Of a stretch of DNA of 64,000 bases, positions 8,912-16,845 are shown one piece after another. The first letter of the stretch is position 1. Every line of letters begins with the position of its first letter. The position numbers were made by a program, and so were the translations under genes. The notes below the pieces were generated by a model. That model had not been told where the DNA came from, searched no databases, and worked only from the letters and a program-made list of their open reading frames with translations. Source of the stretch: a virus; IMG/VR virus record IMGVR_UViG_3300028025_003274, positions 1-64,000 of that record. The stretch is one strand, 5' to 3'.

Positions 8912-9505
8912 ATGAAAACAGCAGCCTCAAATTTTATAGAACACGTTAAATCAGAGTGCGAACACTACCATATCAAGTGTGATTTGAGGGATACTACATA
9001 TGTAAAGGTATCAGATTCAATAAAAGCCTCAGGGTACTTCGATGAATCAGTTCCTACCTTAGTATGTTCTATGAAACGTAAGGATAGCATAGAGATACTG
9101 GCCCATGAGTACGGACATTTGACTCAGTGGGTAGATAACATACCCCTGTGGAAGACTGTGGAATATAGTATGCCAAAGTTAGATGCCTGGCTAGGAGGTG
9201 AAGAAGTTCCAGATATAGAAGAACATATTTCAAACTGTAGAGATTTAGAACTAGATAATGAAAAACGCACAATTAACATTATAAAGAAGTTCAAACTACC
9301 TATAGACTTAGGAAACTACAGGAAGAAAGCCAACAGCTATGTTATGTTTTACAACTATATGCTTATTTCTAGAAGGTGGTGTACTCCGGAAAACAGTCCA
9401 TACGGTAATAAAAGGATTATAGAGGCTATGCCAAATAGATTTAATATGAATTATACCAAGCTTCCTAAAAGATTAGAGAGGATTTTTACAGAAGAAGGTT
9501 TCTAA
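8912..9505 (+). CDS. Putative zinc metallopeptidase (HExxH)
   Basis: The frame is open from an ATG at 8885, but that ATG lies in the 3' arm of the terminator, so ATG 8912 is preferred, giving 197 residues. The protein has the zincin motif HEYGH at about residues 65-69, in a helix following a KRKDSIEILAHE segment, and the hydrophobic flank expected for a zinc peptidase. No signal peptide is seen, so it would act in the cytoplasm or in the virion. Lying within the tail module, it may process a structural protein. The third zinc ligand could not be assigned. Confidence 0.6.
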   Translation: MKTAASNFIEHVKSECEHYHIKCDLRDTTYVKVSDSIKASGYFDESVPTLVCSMKRKDSIEILAHEYGHLTQWVDNIPLWKTVEYSMPKLDAWLGGEEVPDIEEHISNCRDLELDNEKRTINIIKKFKLPIDLGNYRKKANSYVMFYNYMLISRRWCTPENSPYGNKRIIEAMPNRFNMNYTKLPKRLERIFTEEGF

Positions 9506-9509
9506 TATT

Positions 9510-9539
9510 GATATTTATACCGTATATTTGATATTTATA
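9510..9539 (+). promoter_or_regulatory. Two phage-type promoter motifs flanking a TATATTTG
   Basis: GATATTTATA occurs at 9510-9519 and again at 9530-9539, with a host-like TATATTTG (9523-9530) between. They lie 20-49 bases before the ATG at 9559. Confidence 0.45.
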
Positions 9540-9558
9540 TACACAAATTGTATTAAAA

Positions 9559-10578
9559 ATGAAGCAAACTCAAAAGCTTGACTCACTTATTAACAGGATA
9601 ATTAAAGAAGAGTTAGGAAATATAAAGGGTATTAGTGAAGATAGCAAAAAAAAGTTATATCAAAATCCTGAAATGGAAGATGAAGATGGTATTCATTATC
9701 TAGGCAGCGATGATGAGCATGATTATTATTACGATGAAACAGGAGGAGATAATGGAGGTACATTTTTGGCACAGTTTGATAATGGCGTAGGCCAACACCA
9801 ATCAGGGTTTCATGCCGCATATTCTAAGCGTTTGGGGTTAAACAAGGCATTAAAGATGGCTTATGATCAAAAGCTTCTTACAGCCAAAGATAAAAAAAGA
9901 CTTAAACAAATAGAATTAGAAAGACGTAGGCAAGGTGTGATAAAAGACGAAGATGATATATTCACTTTACCAGATGATATAAAAGAAGAAGAGAAAGAAT
10001 ATGTAACTCCAGATGGTACCTCAGCTAGCGCTAATGCTGATCAAATAGCATCTGCAACAAAAGCTAGACCAGGAACTATTGTTAAGTATAGAAAAGCCGG
10101 AGTTAAACCTATGAAAGAAAACGAAAAAGAAATGCAAGAACTAGATATGGAACAACAACCAACCGGTACAGAAATAGCTGGACAAGTAGCAGAGATAGTA
10201 GAAAAGCTAAAAGCAATGTCAGAAGTATCTGAAGATCCTAAGAAGCAAAAGCATGTTGTTAAGGTAATGAAGTATATGGAATCTGCTAAGGCTGCATTAG
10301 AGGCTCTTACAGCGCATGAAACAATGCTTGAAGAGAAAGACCAAGAACAACAAACAAAAGCGGCTGAGAAGCACAAGAAGAACATAGAGAAGATCTTCAA
10401 AAGTATTGTTAAGGATGAAAACATTGTTAATAGACTTAAAGACAAGCTAACCCCTAAAGACATTGCTGATTTGACAAAAAAGTTAAAAGACAAAGGAAAA
10501 GAGCTTGACGAAGAGAAACTTGCACGAATAGTGCTAAATCGTTCTTTGAAAGAAGGCTGGGAAGTAAAAAAAAAGTAG
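9559..10578 (+). CDS. Charged helical virion-type protein, upstream part of a possible frameshift pair
   Basis: The 339-residue product opens with LDSLINRIIKEELGN, like the short N-terminal helix (RxIIxEEL) of many T4-like phage structural proteins. An acidic, Tyr/Asp-rich part (residues 35-60) is followed by long Lys/Glu helices to the end. The frame ends GTA AAA AAA AAG TAG. The A AAA AAG heptamer at 10569-10575 is a classic -1 slippery site, and the -1 frame stays open for 246 more codons. A full-length fusion of about 585 residues is therefore likely, either by programmed frameshifting or because the A-run length is misread. Family not recognised. Confidence 0.7.
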   Translation: MKQTQKLDSLINRIIKEELGNIKGISEDSKKKLYQNPEMEDEDGIHYLGSDDEHDYYYDETGGDNGGTFLAQFDNGVGQHQSGFHAAYSKRLGLNKALKMAYDQKLLTAKDKKRLKQIELERRRQGVIKDEDDIFTLPDDIKEEEKEYVTPDGTSASANADQIASATKARPGTIVKYRKAGVKPMKENEKEMQELDMEQQPTGTEIAGQVAEIVEKLKAMSEVSEDPKKQKHVVKVMKYMESAKAALEALTAHETMLEEKDQEQQTKAAEKHKKNIEKIFKSIVKDENIVNRLKDKLTPKDIADLTKKLKDKGKELDEEKLARIVLNRSLKEGWEVKKK

Positions 10579-11315
10579 AAACTGAACAGTTAGACGAAGG
10601 TCTTAAGGATGTTTTGGTAGGTGCTTTAATGAGTTTGTCATTTATGACACCTGCTAAAGCACAAAAAACAGCAAACGCCTTATCAGGCAATATCCCAGCG
10701 GCTAAAGTACAAGCATTAGCACAAGACATTAAATCTGCAGATAATACCGCAGACTTGTCTTCAATTATAAAATCCTATAGTGCTGATACAGAGGATATAA
10801 AGATTAATAAGAACATCGCTAAACCTTCAGGATACAAACCTTTAACTGTTCAACAAAGAAAAGATTGGAATGAATATCTACATTCTTTAGGAGATATGGC
10901 AGGAAGTCCTGAATTGGATAAAGGTGTGCCTACTTTAGGGAAACAAAAATTAGGAGCTTATTTAAAAGCTAATCCAAGTAATAGTTTAAATCAATTTAAA
11001 AATCAAGATGATTTAGTAAAAAGCATTCAATATGAAATGCAGCTTATTAGAAGAGGAGATGAGTTTCCTGGTATAACCCCGTTTGAATTAAAAGCCATAC
11101 AAACCTTACTATTAAAAAATAGAAAGGCATTTATGATGGTAAATAGATCAGAAACAGACGGAAATCCTGGTCAATTTACTACAGAGGAACATTATCCTGA
11201 ATTTAATAATGAAACAGATTATTCTAAAGTTATGACTAATGTATATAGAACATTAGTTAAATTGTATAATATTACAAATATAGATGGCACAGATATAACT
11301 AAACTGTTCAAGTAA
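10575..11315 (+). CDS. Downstream part of frameshift pair, unknown structural protein
   Basis: This frame is open from the slippery site and reads VETEQLDEGLKDVLVGALMS before a hydrophobic stretch that ends in PAKA. No ATG occurs until 10629, inside that stretch, and no ribosome-binding site is evident, which supports expression through the -1 shift. If started alone at TTG 10614 or ATG 10629 the product would be about 230 residues with a signal-like N-terminus. The rest is soluble, with Lys- and Asn-rich helices. A terminator follows. Function is unknown. Confidence 0.6.
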   Translation, partial: VETEQLDEGLKDVLVGALMSLSFMTPAKAQKTANALSGNIPAAKVQALAQDIKSADNTADLSSIIKSYSADTEDIKINKNIAKPSGYKPLTVQQRKDWNEYLHSLGDMAGSPELDKGVPTLGKQKLGAYLKANPSNSLNQFKNQDDLVKSIQYEMQLIRRGDEFPGITPFELKAIQTLLLKNRKAFMMVNRSETDGNPGQFTTEEHYPEFNNETDYSKVMTNVYRTLVKLYNITNIDGTDITKLFK

Positions 11316-11365
11316 AGATACCCATGCAAGTAAAGAGCCTGCTACCTCAGGGCGCCTCACATAGA

Positions 11366-11405
11366 AAGCCACATCTCTTAGACCGGGTGTGGTTTTTCTT
11401 TTTAT
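11366..11405 (+). terminator. Intrinsic terminator
   Basis: CCACATC (11369-11375) pairs with GGTGTGG (11386-11392) with one GU pair, extended by flanking A and T residues, and is followed by TTTTTCTTTTT. Confidence 0.8.
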
Positions 11406-11420
11406 AAAAACCCAAATCAA

Positions 11421-11430
11421 TATATTTATA
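11421..11430 (+). promoter_or_regulatory. Phage-type promoter motif TATATTTATA
   Basis: The motif lies 17 bases before the ATG at 11448 and downstream of a terminator, so it probably starts a new transcript. Confidence 0.5.
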
Positions 11431-11447
11431 TATACAAAATATAGTTT

Positions 11448-12212
11448 ATGTCAGATTTATTAAATGTTCCAACGCAAGCACTAGACTTACCATCTAAAGG
11501 ATTACTTTATCCAGAATCCAGTCCTCTCAGTTCAGGACAAATTGAACTCTACCTACCCACAGCAATGCATGAGGATATCCTAACCAATAGGAACTTTATC
11601 CAGCAAGGTACGGTTATAGACAAGTTCCTACAGGCTATTATAGCTTCAAAAATTGATTATAACGAACTTGTAGTCGGAGATAAGAACGCTATTATGATAG
11701 GAGCTAGGATCCTTGCATATGGAAGCAAGTACACATTCAAGTATACAGACCCTACTTCAAATCAATCAGAAGAGGTTACTATTGATCTTTCTGAATTAAA
11801 AGAGAAAGAACTTGACTGGGATTCTATTAAAAAAGGACAGAATGAGTTTGATTATCAACTCCCTATGTCAAAGCAACTTATAACCTTTAAGATCCTCACC
11901 CACAAAGATGAATCAGCTATTGAAGCCGAATTGAAGGGTTTACAAAAGGTAAACAAGAATATGTCTGCTGAGATTACCGTGCGTTTAGCACATTCTATTG
12001 TGGCTGTTAATGGAGACAGAGATAAGAAGGTTGTAAGAGAATTTATTAAGGCAATGCCAATGAGAGACTCACAAGATCTCAGAAAGCATATGACATCTTC
12101 TACACCAGACATCATAATGAAGTTTGATTTTACCAGAAAGAATGGAGAGGTAGTGGAGGGCCTAAGCATACCGATGACGGTTGACTTTTTTTGGCCTGAA
12201 CTCGGCGTATAG
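11448..12212 (+). CDS. T4 gp26-type baseplate protein / tail assembly chaperone position
   Basis: The 254-residue protein carries the LDLPSKGLLYP opening seen in the T4_baseplate (gp26) family, followed by QIELYLPTAMHEDILT and a Lys/Asp-rich middle. The C-terminus reads MTVDFFWPELGV. It lies two genes before a tape-measure-like protein, the position where tailed phages encode tail assembly chaperones, which often use frameshifting. The next frame overlaps its end by 32 bases and continues the sequence (see 12181). Family assignment rests on the LPSKG motif and gene order, not on a search. Confidence 0.65.
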   Translation: MSDLLNVPTQALDLPSKGLLYPESSPLSSGQIELYLPTAMHEDILTNRNFIQQGTVIDKFLQAIIASKIDYNELVVGDKNAIMIGARILAYGSKYTFKYTDPTSNQSEEVTIDLSELKEKELDWDSIKKGQNEFDYQLPMSKQLITFKILTHKDESAIEAELKGLQKVNKNMSAEITVRLAHSIVAVNGDRDKKVVREFIKAMPMRDSQDLRKHMTSSTPDIIMKFDFTRKNGEVVEGLSIPMTVDFFWPELGV

Positions 12213-12462
12213 GAATCAACTATTTGATGAACTATTGTGGCTATCTATGAATAGCCAAGGCGCTATAAACTATGCAATGGCATATCACATGCCGATAGCA
12301 TATAGACTGATTAACATAAAGAAACTGTCTGACATCATTAAGAAACACAATGATGAGATGGAGAAGGCTAATAGTAAGGGAACAACCATGAGTATGGACG
12401 ATTTAGCCAAGAGAAAAGAACAGACCCCGGACTATAAGTCTCCGAGAGCCGCTAAAAAATAG
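12181..12462 (+). CDS. Overlapping-frame extension of gp26-like protein (recoding candidate)
   Basis: The frame opens only after a TGA at 12175 and has no ATG before residue 23, so independent initiation would need the TTG at 12181. Both frames read Phe-Phe across the T7 run (12186-12192 region) and then differ: the upstream frame gives WPELGV-stop, this one gives GLNSAYRNQLFDELL. A +1 (or -2) slip on the T-run would fuse the two into about 340 residues. The extension looks like the short helical partner (T4 gp51 or chaperone T domain type) with YHMPIAYRLINIKKL. A terminator-like hairpin overlaps its stop. Confidence 0.6.
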   Translation: MTFFGLNSAYRNQLFDELLWLSMNSQGAINYAMAYHMPIAYRLINIKKLSDIIKKHNDEMEKANSKGTTMSMDDLAKRKEQTPDYKSPRAAKK

Positions 12463-12470
12463 CGGCTTTC
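12447..12470 (+). terminator. Hairpin terminator overlapping a stop codon
   Basis: AGCCGCTA (12447-12454) and TAGCGGCT (12460-12467) form a perfect 8-bp stem with an A5 loop. The stop TAG at 12460 lies in the 3' arm. The T tail is short (TTTC), so termination may be partial. Confidence 0.6.
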
Positions 12471-12479
12471 ATATTTATA
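12470..12479 (+). promoter_or_regulatory. Phage-type promoter motif CATATTTATA
   Basis: The motif lies directly after the hairpin and 14 bases before the ATG of the tape-measure-like gene. Confidence 0.45.
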
Positions 12480-12493
12480 TATAAAGCACATAG

Positions 12494-14674
12494 ATGGCCA
12501 CCCCAGGACAAACTCCATTAGATAAAATAACTAGTGATGTAGCACAAACACAAGTAGAGTTTGCAGCAACTACAGATAGTGCAAGAATTTTAAAAGAAGT
12601 ATTAAAAGATACTAGTAGTCAGTCTCAACTTATTAGTGAGTATTCAACTCAAGTAAAGAACGCCCTTTTAGATACTCTATCTTTAGCATCTAAATTAGGA
12701 ACAGAGTATATTACTCTAGAACAGATAGAAAAAAGAAGAAACGAAACTCAAGGATTGGCTAATGGAGTAGCTGCACAAAGATTAAAAGTAGAACAATCAT
12801 TAACTAACGCAGGCACTAATGTAGCGGATGTAGAACAAAAAATAGAGGCATTACTATCATCAGGAATTAAAATAAAGAAAACCGCTCTTACTGTTGATGA
12901 GTATAGATTGTATAGAATAATAGGTCAAGAAAAAGCCTTAAAAGCAAATCTAGATAGATTAAATGAAATAGAGGGGGCCGTAGAAGCTGGTAATAAGCAG
13001 TTTAAAGAGATGAATGTAAAAGCTGCCGCTCTATCTAAAATATTTGGCACCTTCTCAGGAATACCCTTCCTAAAAGACTTTATGCAGTTTAATATTCTAG
13101 CAGATGCTTTTAAAAAAGGAACCAAAGAGGGTTTTACTGAGTTACGGTCTCAATTAAAAAATATACTAACAAATCCTTTATTCTTAGCTGCTGCTGGAAT
13201 AGTAGCATTAATATCTGGTTTTAAAGCTTTAGTAAAATTAGCTTATGACTATGATAAGATTATAACAGATATAGCCAACAACACAGCTCTATCTAAAGAT
13301 TCTACAAAAAGTATGATGGACTCCTTCAGAGCGGTATCTGGAGAGAGTGTTAAATTAGTAGGTTCATTAGACGCAGCATACCTATCTGTAAAGAATCAGG
13401 CAAATGCCCTAATTGAATTAGGAGACAGCTTAGAGACTAATGCATTGTTTACCAACGAGATGATTCAAAATCAAATGTTGTTGACAAAACAAATGAAAAT
13501 GTCCAAAGAAGAAGCTGCAGGTATTCAAAAAATGTCTTTACTAACTGGACAGTCAGCCGAAAAGATATTGAATACTGCTATGAAGCAGAACACAACTGCA
13601 GTATCATACAAAAAGATATTTTCAGAAATATCAAAAGTTAATTCAGAAATAGCAACAGCATATAAAAATAATCCGGAATTAATAGCCAAAGCTGTAGTAG
13701 AAGCTAATAAACTTGGAATGTCTTTAGAACAGACTAAAAGCATATCTAAAAGCTTGTTAGATTTCGAAACATCAATAGCCGGAGAATTAGAATCAGAGCT
13801 TTTATTAGGAAAAAGATTTAACTTTGAAAAGGCAAGAGCATTAGCACTTGATGGAAAATCAGTAGAAGCCGCCAGTGAGTTAATGGGTCAGATAGGTGGC
13901 ATAAATGCTTTGACCCAAATGAACGTTATCCAACGTGAGAGATTGGCTGCATCTATAGGAATGTCTGCAGAAGAGCTAACTAAATCTGCTAGAGAACAAG
14001 CTATATTAAATTCTTTAGGAGCTCAGAATAAGAAAGCATTAGAAGAAAGGTATGAGATATTAAGAAGGAATGGGGATGTAGTAGGAATGGAAAAGCTTAA
14101 AGCAGAAGCTGCTAGAAAAGAAGGAGGCCAAGCATTAATACAAGACATAGCAAGAGCTAATCTACAAGATAGGTTTAATGAGTCTATGGAAAGGATAAAG
14201 CAGATATTCACTGAATTAGCTGCTGGTCCTATGATGACTTTTTTAGGAGGTATTACAAAAATATTACAGAATACTACACTATTAAAAACTGTATTAATAG
14301 CAACTGCTGTTGTTGTGGGCGCAATAACTGCAAGTTTAATAGCAGCAGCAGCTGCAATAACTGTAGCCCTGGGAGGAGCCAATTTAGCAATTGGTGCAGC
14401 AGTAACGGGAGGGCTTGTTGGATTAGGAGCTGTTGGGATACCAATGATGCTTAGCGGAACTAATACTGCAGGAGAAGCGGACATGGCAGTTACAAAACCA
14501 ACTCTACCAAATAGAAATAATAATTTGCCTAGTTATAATAACAATCAAGGAAATAACTCAGCAGGAAATCAAAGAAGTGATGAACAAAGAAGAATTGAGA
14601 TTTACAACACCTTGAATATGGACGGTAAAGCTGTATCAACAGTTATGAAGACTTCTGACTACAAATACTCTTAA
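12494..14674 (+). CDS. Tape measure-like protein
   Basis: The 726-residue protein is mostly helical, with long Lys/Glu/Ala heptad stretches (residues 20-200 and 330-580) and two hydrophobic zones: about residues 228-255 (LFLAAAGIVALISGFKALVK) and about 595-660, which is very rich in Ala, Val and Gly. The tail is rich in Asn and Gln. Long helices broken by membrane-active segments are the hallmark of tape measure proteins, which set tail length and help DNA cross the inner membrane. Position after the chaperone-like pair and before baseplate genes agrees. It is shorter than many such proteins, so the tail is probably of moderate length. Confidence 0.7.
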   Translation: MATPGQTPLDKITSDVAQTQVEFAATTDSARILKEVLKDTSSQSQLISEYSTQVKNALLDTLSLASKLGTEYITLEQIEKRRNETQGLANGVAAQRLKVEQSLTNAGTNVADVEQKIEALLSSGIKIKKTALTVDEYRLYRIIGQEKALKANLDRLNEIEGAVEAGNKQFKEMNVKAAALSKIFGTFSGIPFLKDFMQFNILADAFKKGTKEGFTELRSQLKNILTNPLFLAAAGIVALISGFKALVKLAYDYDKIITDIANNTALSKDSTKSMMDSFRAVSGESVKLVGSLDAAYLSVKNQANALIELGDSLETNALFTNEMIQNQMLLTKQMKMSKEEAAGIQKMSLLTGQSAEKILNTAMKQNTTAVSYKKIFSEISKVNSEIATAYKNNPELIAKAVVEANKLGMSLEQTKSISKSLLDFETSIAGELESELLLGKRFNFEKARALALDGKSVEAASELMGQIGGINALTQMNVIQRERLAASIGMSAEELTKSAREQAILNSLGAQNKKALEERYEILRRNGDVVGMEKLKAEAARKEGGQALIQDIARANLQDRFNESMERIKQIFTELAAGPMMTFLGGITKILQNTTLLKTVLIATAVVVGAITASLIAAAAAITVALGGANLAIGAAVTGGLVGLGAVGIPMMLSGTNTAGEADMAVTKPTLPNRNNNLPSYNNNQGNNSAGNQRSDEQRRIEIYNTLNMDGKAVSTVMKTSDYKYS

Positions 14675-14691
14675 TATAAAACAAACACAAC

Positions 14692-16533
14692 GTGCCATCA
14701 TTACAAGATTTAGCAACTAACTTAGCAAACCACCAGTATTATAGTGGGGTAGGTGTGTTTAATGCAAATAATCTCCCTTTTGGTAGAGATACTCCAGGAG
14801 GAGGTGATAGCGGACAGCCTTTTGTAGTAAGGAGAATAGATCAAAGATGGTCTCCATCTAATATGACAGACTCTCTAACTCCCTTTGGAGCTGTCACAAC
14901 TGTTACTAGAACTTTGAAAGATGTAGAGAGGGTATCTAAGTTTATGTATACTAGTATTATGGGCCCTATGTTTTTAATAAAACAGACGGGATTACAGGCT
15001 ACAAATCCTGATACACAACAGCTGGGGAATAAATTAGGTAGTCTAAGGACATACAATCCTTTAGGAATTAACACACTTGCACAAGTAGCAGTAAATGCTA
15101 GTGGAGTTAAATTTACAAAACACGGATTAACCCCAACTGTTAGTAAACAAGACTCGTATGAAAAGTTTGCTTTAAAAAGAGATGAAGATTATGTAGACAG
15201 GTTGTACATATTGACGGATAAACTAAGTAATAAAGAAAGACGTAACTACATAGACAAGTATGTAGGAGGACCAGAATCTTTCTTTGGAATAGGAAGCACT
15301 ACTATCAATAGATCCTATTATACTTTAAATAATGGAGTAGCAGATGATTTTAGTGGTTTTATATCTGTACCTATATCCAATCTTTACAAGATATTTCCAA
15401 CTATGACTGGAGGGGGAATACCTACTTCTAGAGATATATATGTAGACCCTACTAAGACTATAGAAGCAGAAGGAGAATTTGTACCCCCTAATTTAATAGC
15501 CCCAGGAATAATAACTCCAGAAGCAAGAGGAAATACTTATATTCTTGGGAGTAATTATGACTTTAGAATATATAAAAATGCTTTAAATAAAAAAAGTTCT
15601 CCTAAAGGAAATGAATTACCGGAATCTAATTACACAATTTATAATTTAGAATCTAGAATAGGTGTAGCTAGAGTAAGGAAACCAGAACATAGAATAAAAT
15701 ACGAAGCTACAGCAAGTGCAGATGGAAGGTATAATTTTGAAAAAGAGTATTCAGATAGAATAAATGCCATTGGTTTGTACTATGCAGCAGGTCCAGCAGC
15801 ACCTTCTACAGATGTAAATGGCAAACCAGTGAATGACGACACATCAGAAACTTCTATTAGAGACATCATAAAGTTCCGTATAAAAATACTGGATAACGAT
15901 AAAAGACCGGTTGCAAAAACAGGAGACAGTTTCGGAGTATATATAGTGTTCAGAGCATACATATCAAACATCAGAAGGAACATTGTATCTAAATGGGACG
16001 CATATAAGTATGTAGGAAGAGGTGAGTCATTCTACGCTTATGATGGTTTTACAGAAACTATAACATACTCTTTTGTTATAGCTGCCTCTTCTCGTGCAGA
16101 AATGAAACCATTATATCAAAAGCTAAACTATTTGATATCTTCAATGGCTCCGGACTATAGAGACAATTTGATGAGAGGAAATATTGCAGAATTAACTATA
16201 GGAGATTTTGTCTTGTATCAACCAGGCATTATTACTAACTTCGATATGAACATAGACGAAGATTCTAACTGGGAAATAGCATTGCAAGAACCGGAAGCTG
16301 GTGCTACAGGGGTAGATGCAGATATGCACGAACTACCACACCTTATAAAGTGCAATATGACATTTATACCTATTTACAACTTCTTGCCTAGGAAGTCTTT
16401 CAAAGCTCCATTTATAGGAATAGATGGAATGTCAGAACCAAAAAAAATAAATAAACAGTGGTTACAAGATCCTAATAATTATTTAAAGGAAAATAAAAGT
16501 AAGGTAATTGTAGGAGACGCAACTAAAGCATAA
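14692..16533 (+). CDS. Baseplate/tail structural protein
   Basis: The gene starts with GTG at 14692, 18 bases after the tape-measure-like gene. The 613-residue protein has a Gly/Asn-rich N-terminus and a C-terminal half of beta strands: FRAYISNIRRNIVSKWDAYKY, YAYDGFTETITYSFVIAAS and IGDFVLYQPGIITNFDMNID, patterns typical of tube-initiator or baseplate proteins with a tube-like fold. In T4 terms it could match gp48/gp54, but this is inference from order and strand pattern. No enzymatic motif is seen. Confidence 0.55.
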   Translation: MPSLQDLATNLANHQYYSGVGVFNANNLPFGRDTPGGGDSGQPFVVRRIDQRWSPSNMTDSLTPFGAVTTVTRTLKDVERVSKFMYTSIMGPMFLIKQTGLQATNPDTQQLGNKLGSLRTYNPLGINTLAQVAVNASGVKFTKHGLTPTVSKQDSYEKFALKRDEDYVDRLYILTDKLSNKERRNYIDKYVGGPESFFGIGSTTINRSYYTLNNGVADDFSGFISVPISNLYKIFPTMTGGGIPTSRDIYVDPTKTIEAEGEFVPPNLIAPGIITPEARGNTYILGSNYDFRIYKNALNKKSSPKGNELPESNYTIYNLESRIGVARVRKPEHRIKYEATASADGRYNFEKEYSDRINAIGLYYAAGPAAPSTDVNGKPVNDDTSETSIRDIIKFRIKILDNDKRPVAKTGDSFGVYIVFRAYISNIRRNIVSKWDAYKYVGRGESFYAYDGFTETITYSFVIAASSRAEMKPLYQKLNYLISSMAPDYRDNLMRGNIAELTIGDFVLYQPGIITNFDMNIDEDSNWEIALQEPEAGATGVDADMHELPHLIKCNMTFIPIYNFLPRKSFKAPFIGIDGMSEPKKINKQWLQDPNNYLKENKSKVIVGDATKA

Positions 16534-16537
16534 AATA

Positions 16538-16840
16538 ATGGCCAGATATTCAAACATAAAAGTATTAAAAGACAGTGAGAATAGCAGAAGGTATTATAGG
16601 GCTTCTAAATATCCTGATATAGCTTTTTCTGATACTGATATTTACATTGAGGCAGCTTATGGAGACAGGCTCGATATAATATCTTACGACTACTATAAGT
16701 CCACAGAATACTACTGGATATTATTAGTAGCAAACAATCTCCCAGGGGATAGTATCTTTGTGCCACCAGGCACACAATTAAGAATACCAGAAAACTTAGA
16801 CCAGATATTAGCCGATTATGAAGCACTAAATAGTATATAA
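16538..16840 (+). CDS. LysM-like baseplate wedge protein (T4 gp53-type)
   Basis: The 100-residue protein contains a LysM-like unit: YGDRLDIISYDYYKSTEYYW followed by ILLVANNLPGDSIFVPPGTQLRIP. This is the pattern of phage gp53 and tail protein X families, which sit in the baseplate wedge or hub and help join it to the tube. It lies 4 bases after one baseplate gene and 5 before the next, so it belongs to the same operon. Confidence 0.7.
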   Translation: MARYSNIKVLKDSENSRRYYRASKYPDIAFSDTDIYIEAAYGDRLDIISYDYYKSTEYYWILLVANNLPGDSIFVPPGTQLRIPENLDQILADYEALNSI

Positions 16841-16845
16841 AAGTT

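Noticed and set aside
11448-12462. A -1 frameshift on the T-run joining the gp26-like gene to the next frame
   Set aside because: A -1 slip reads TTG GCC TGA and stops at once. Only +1 or -2 connects the two frames.
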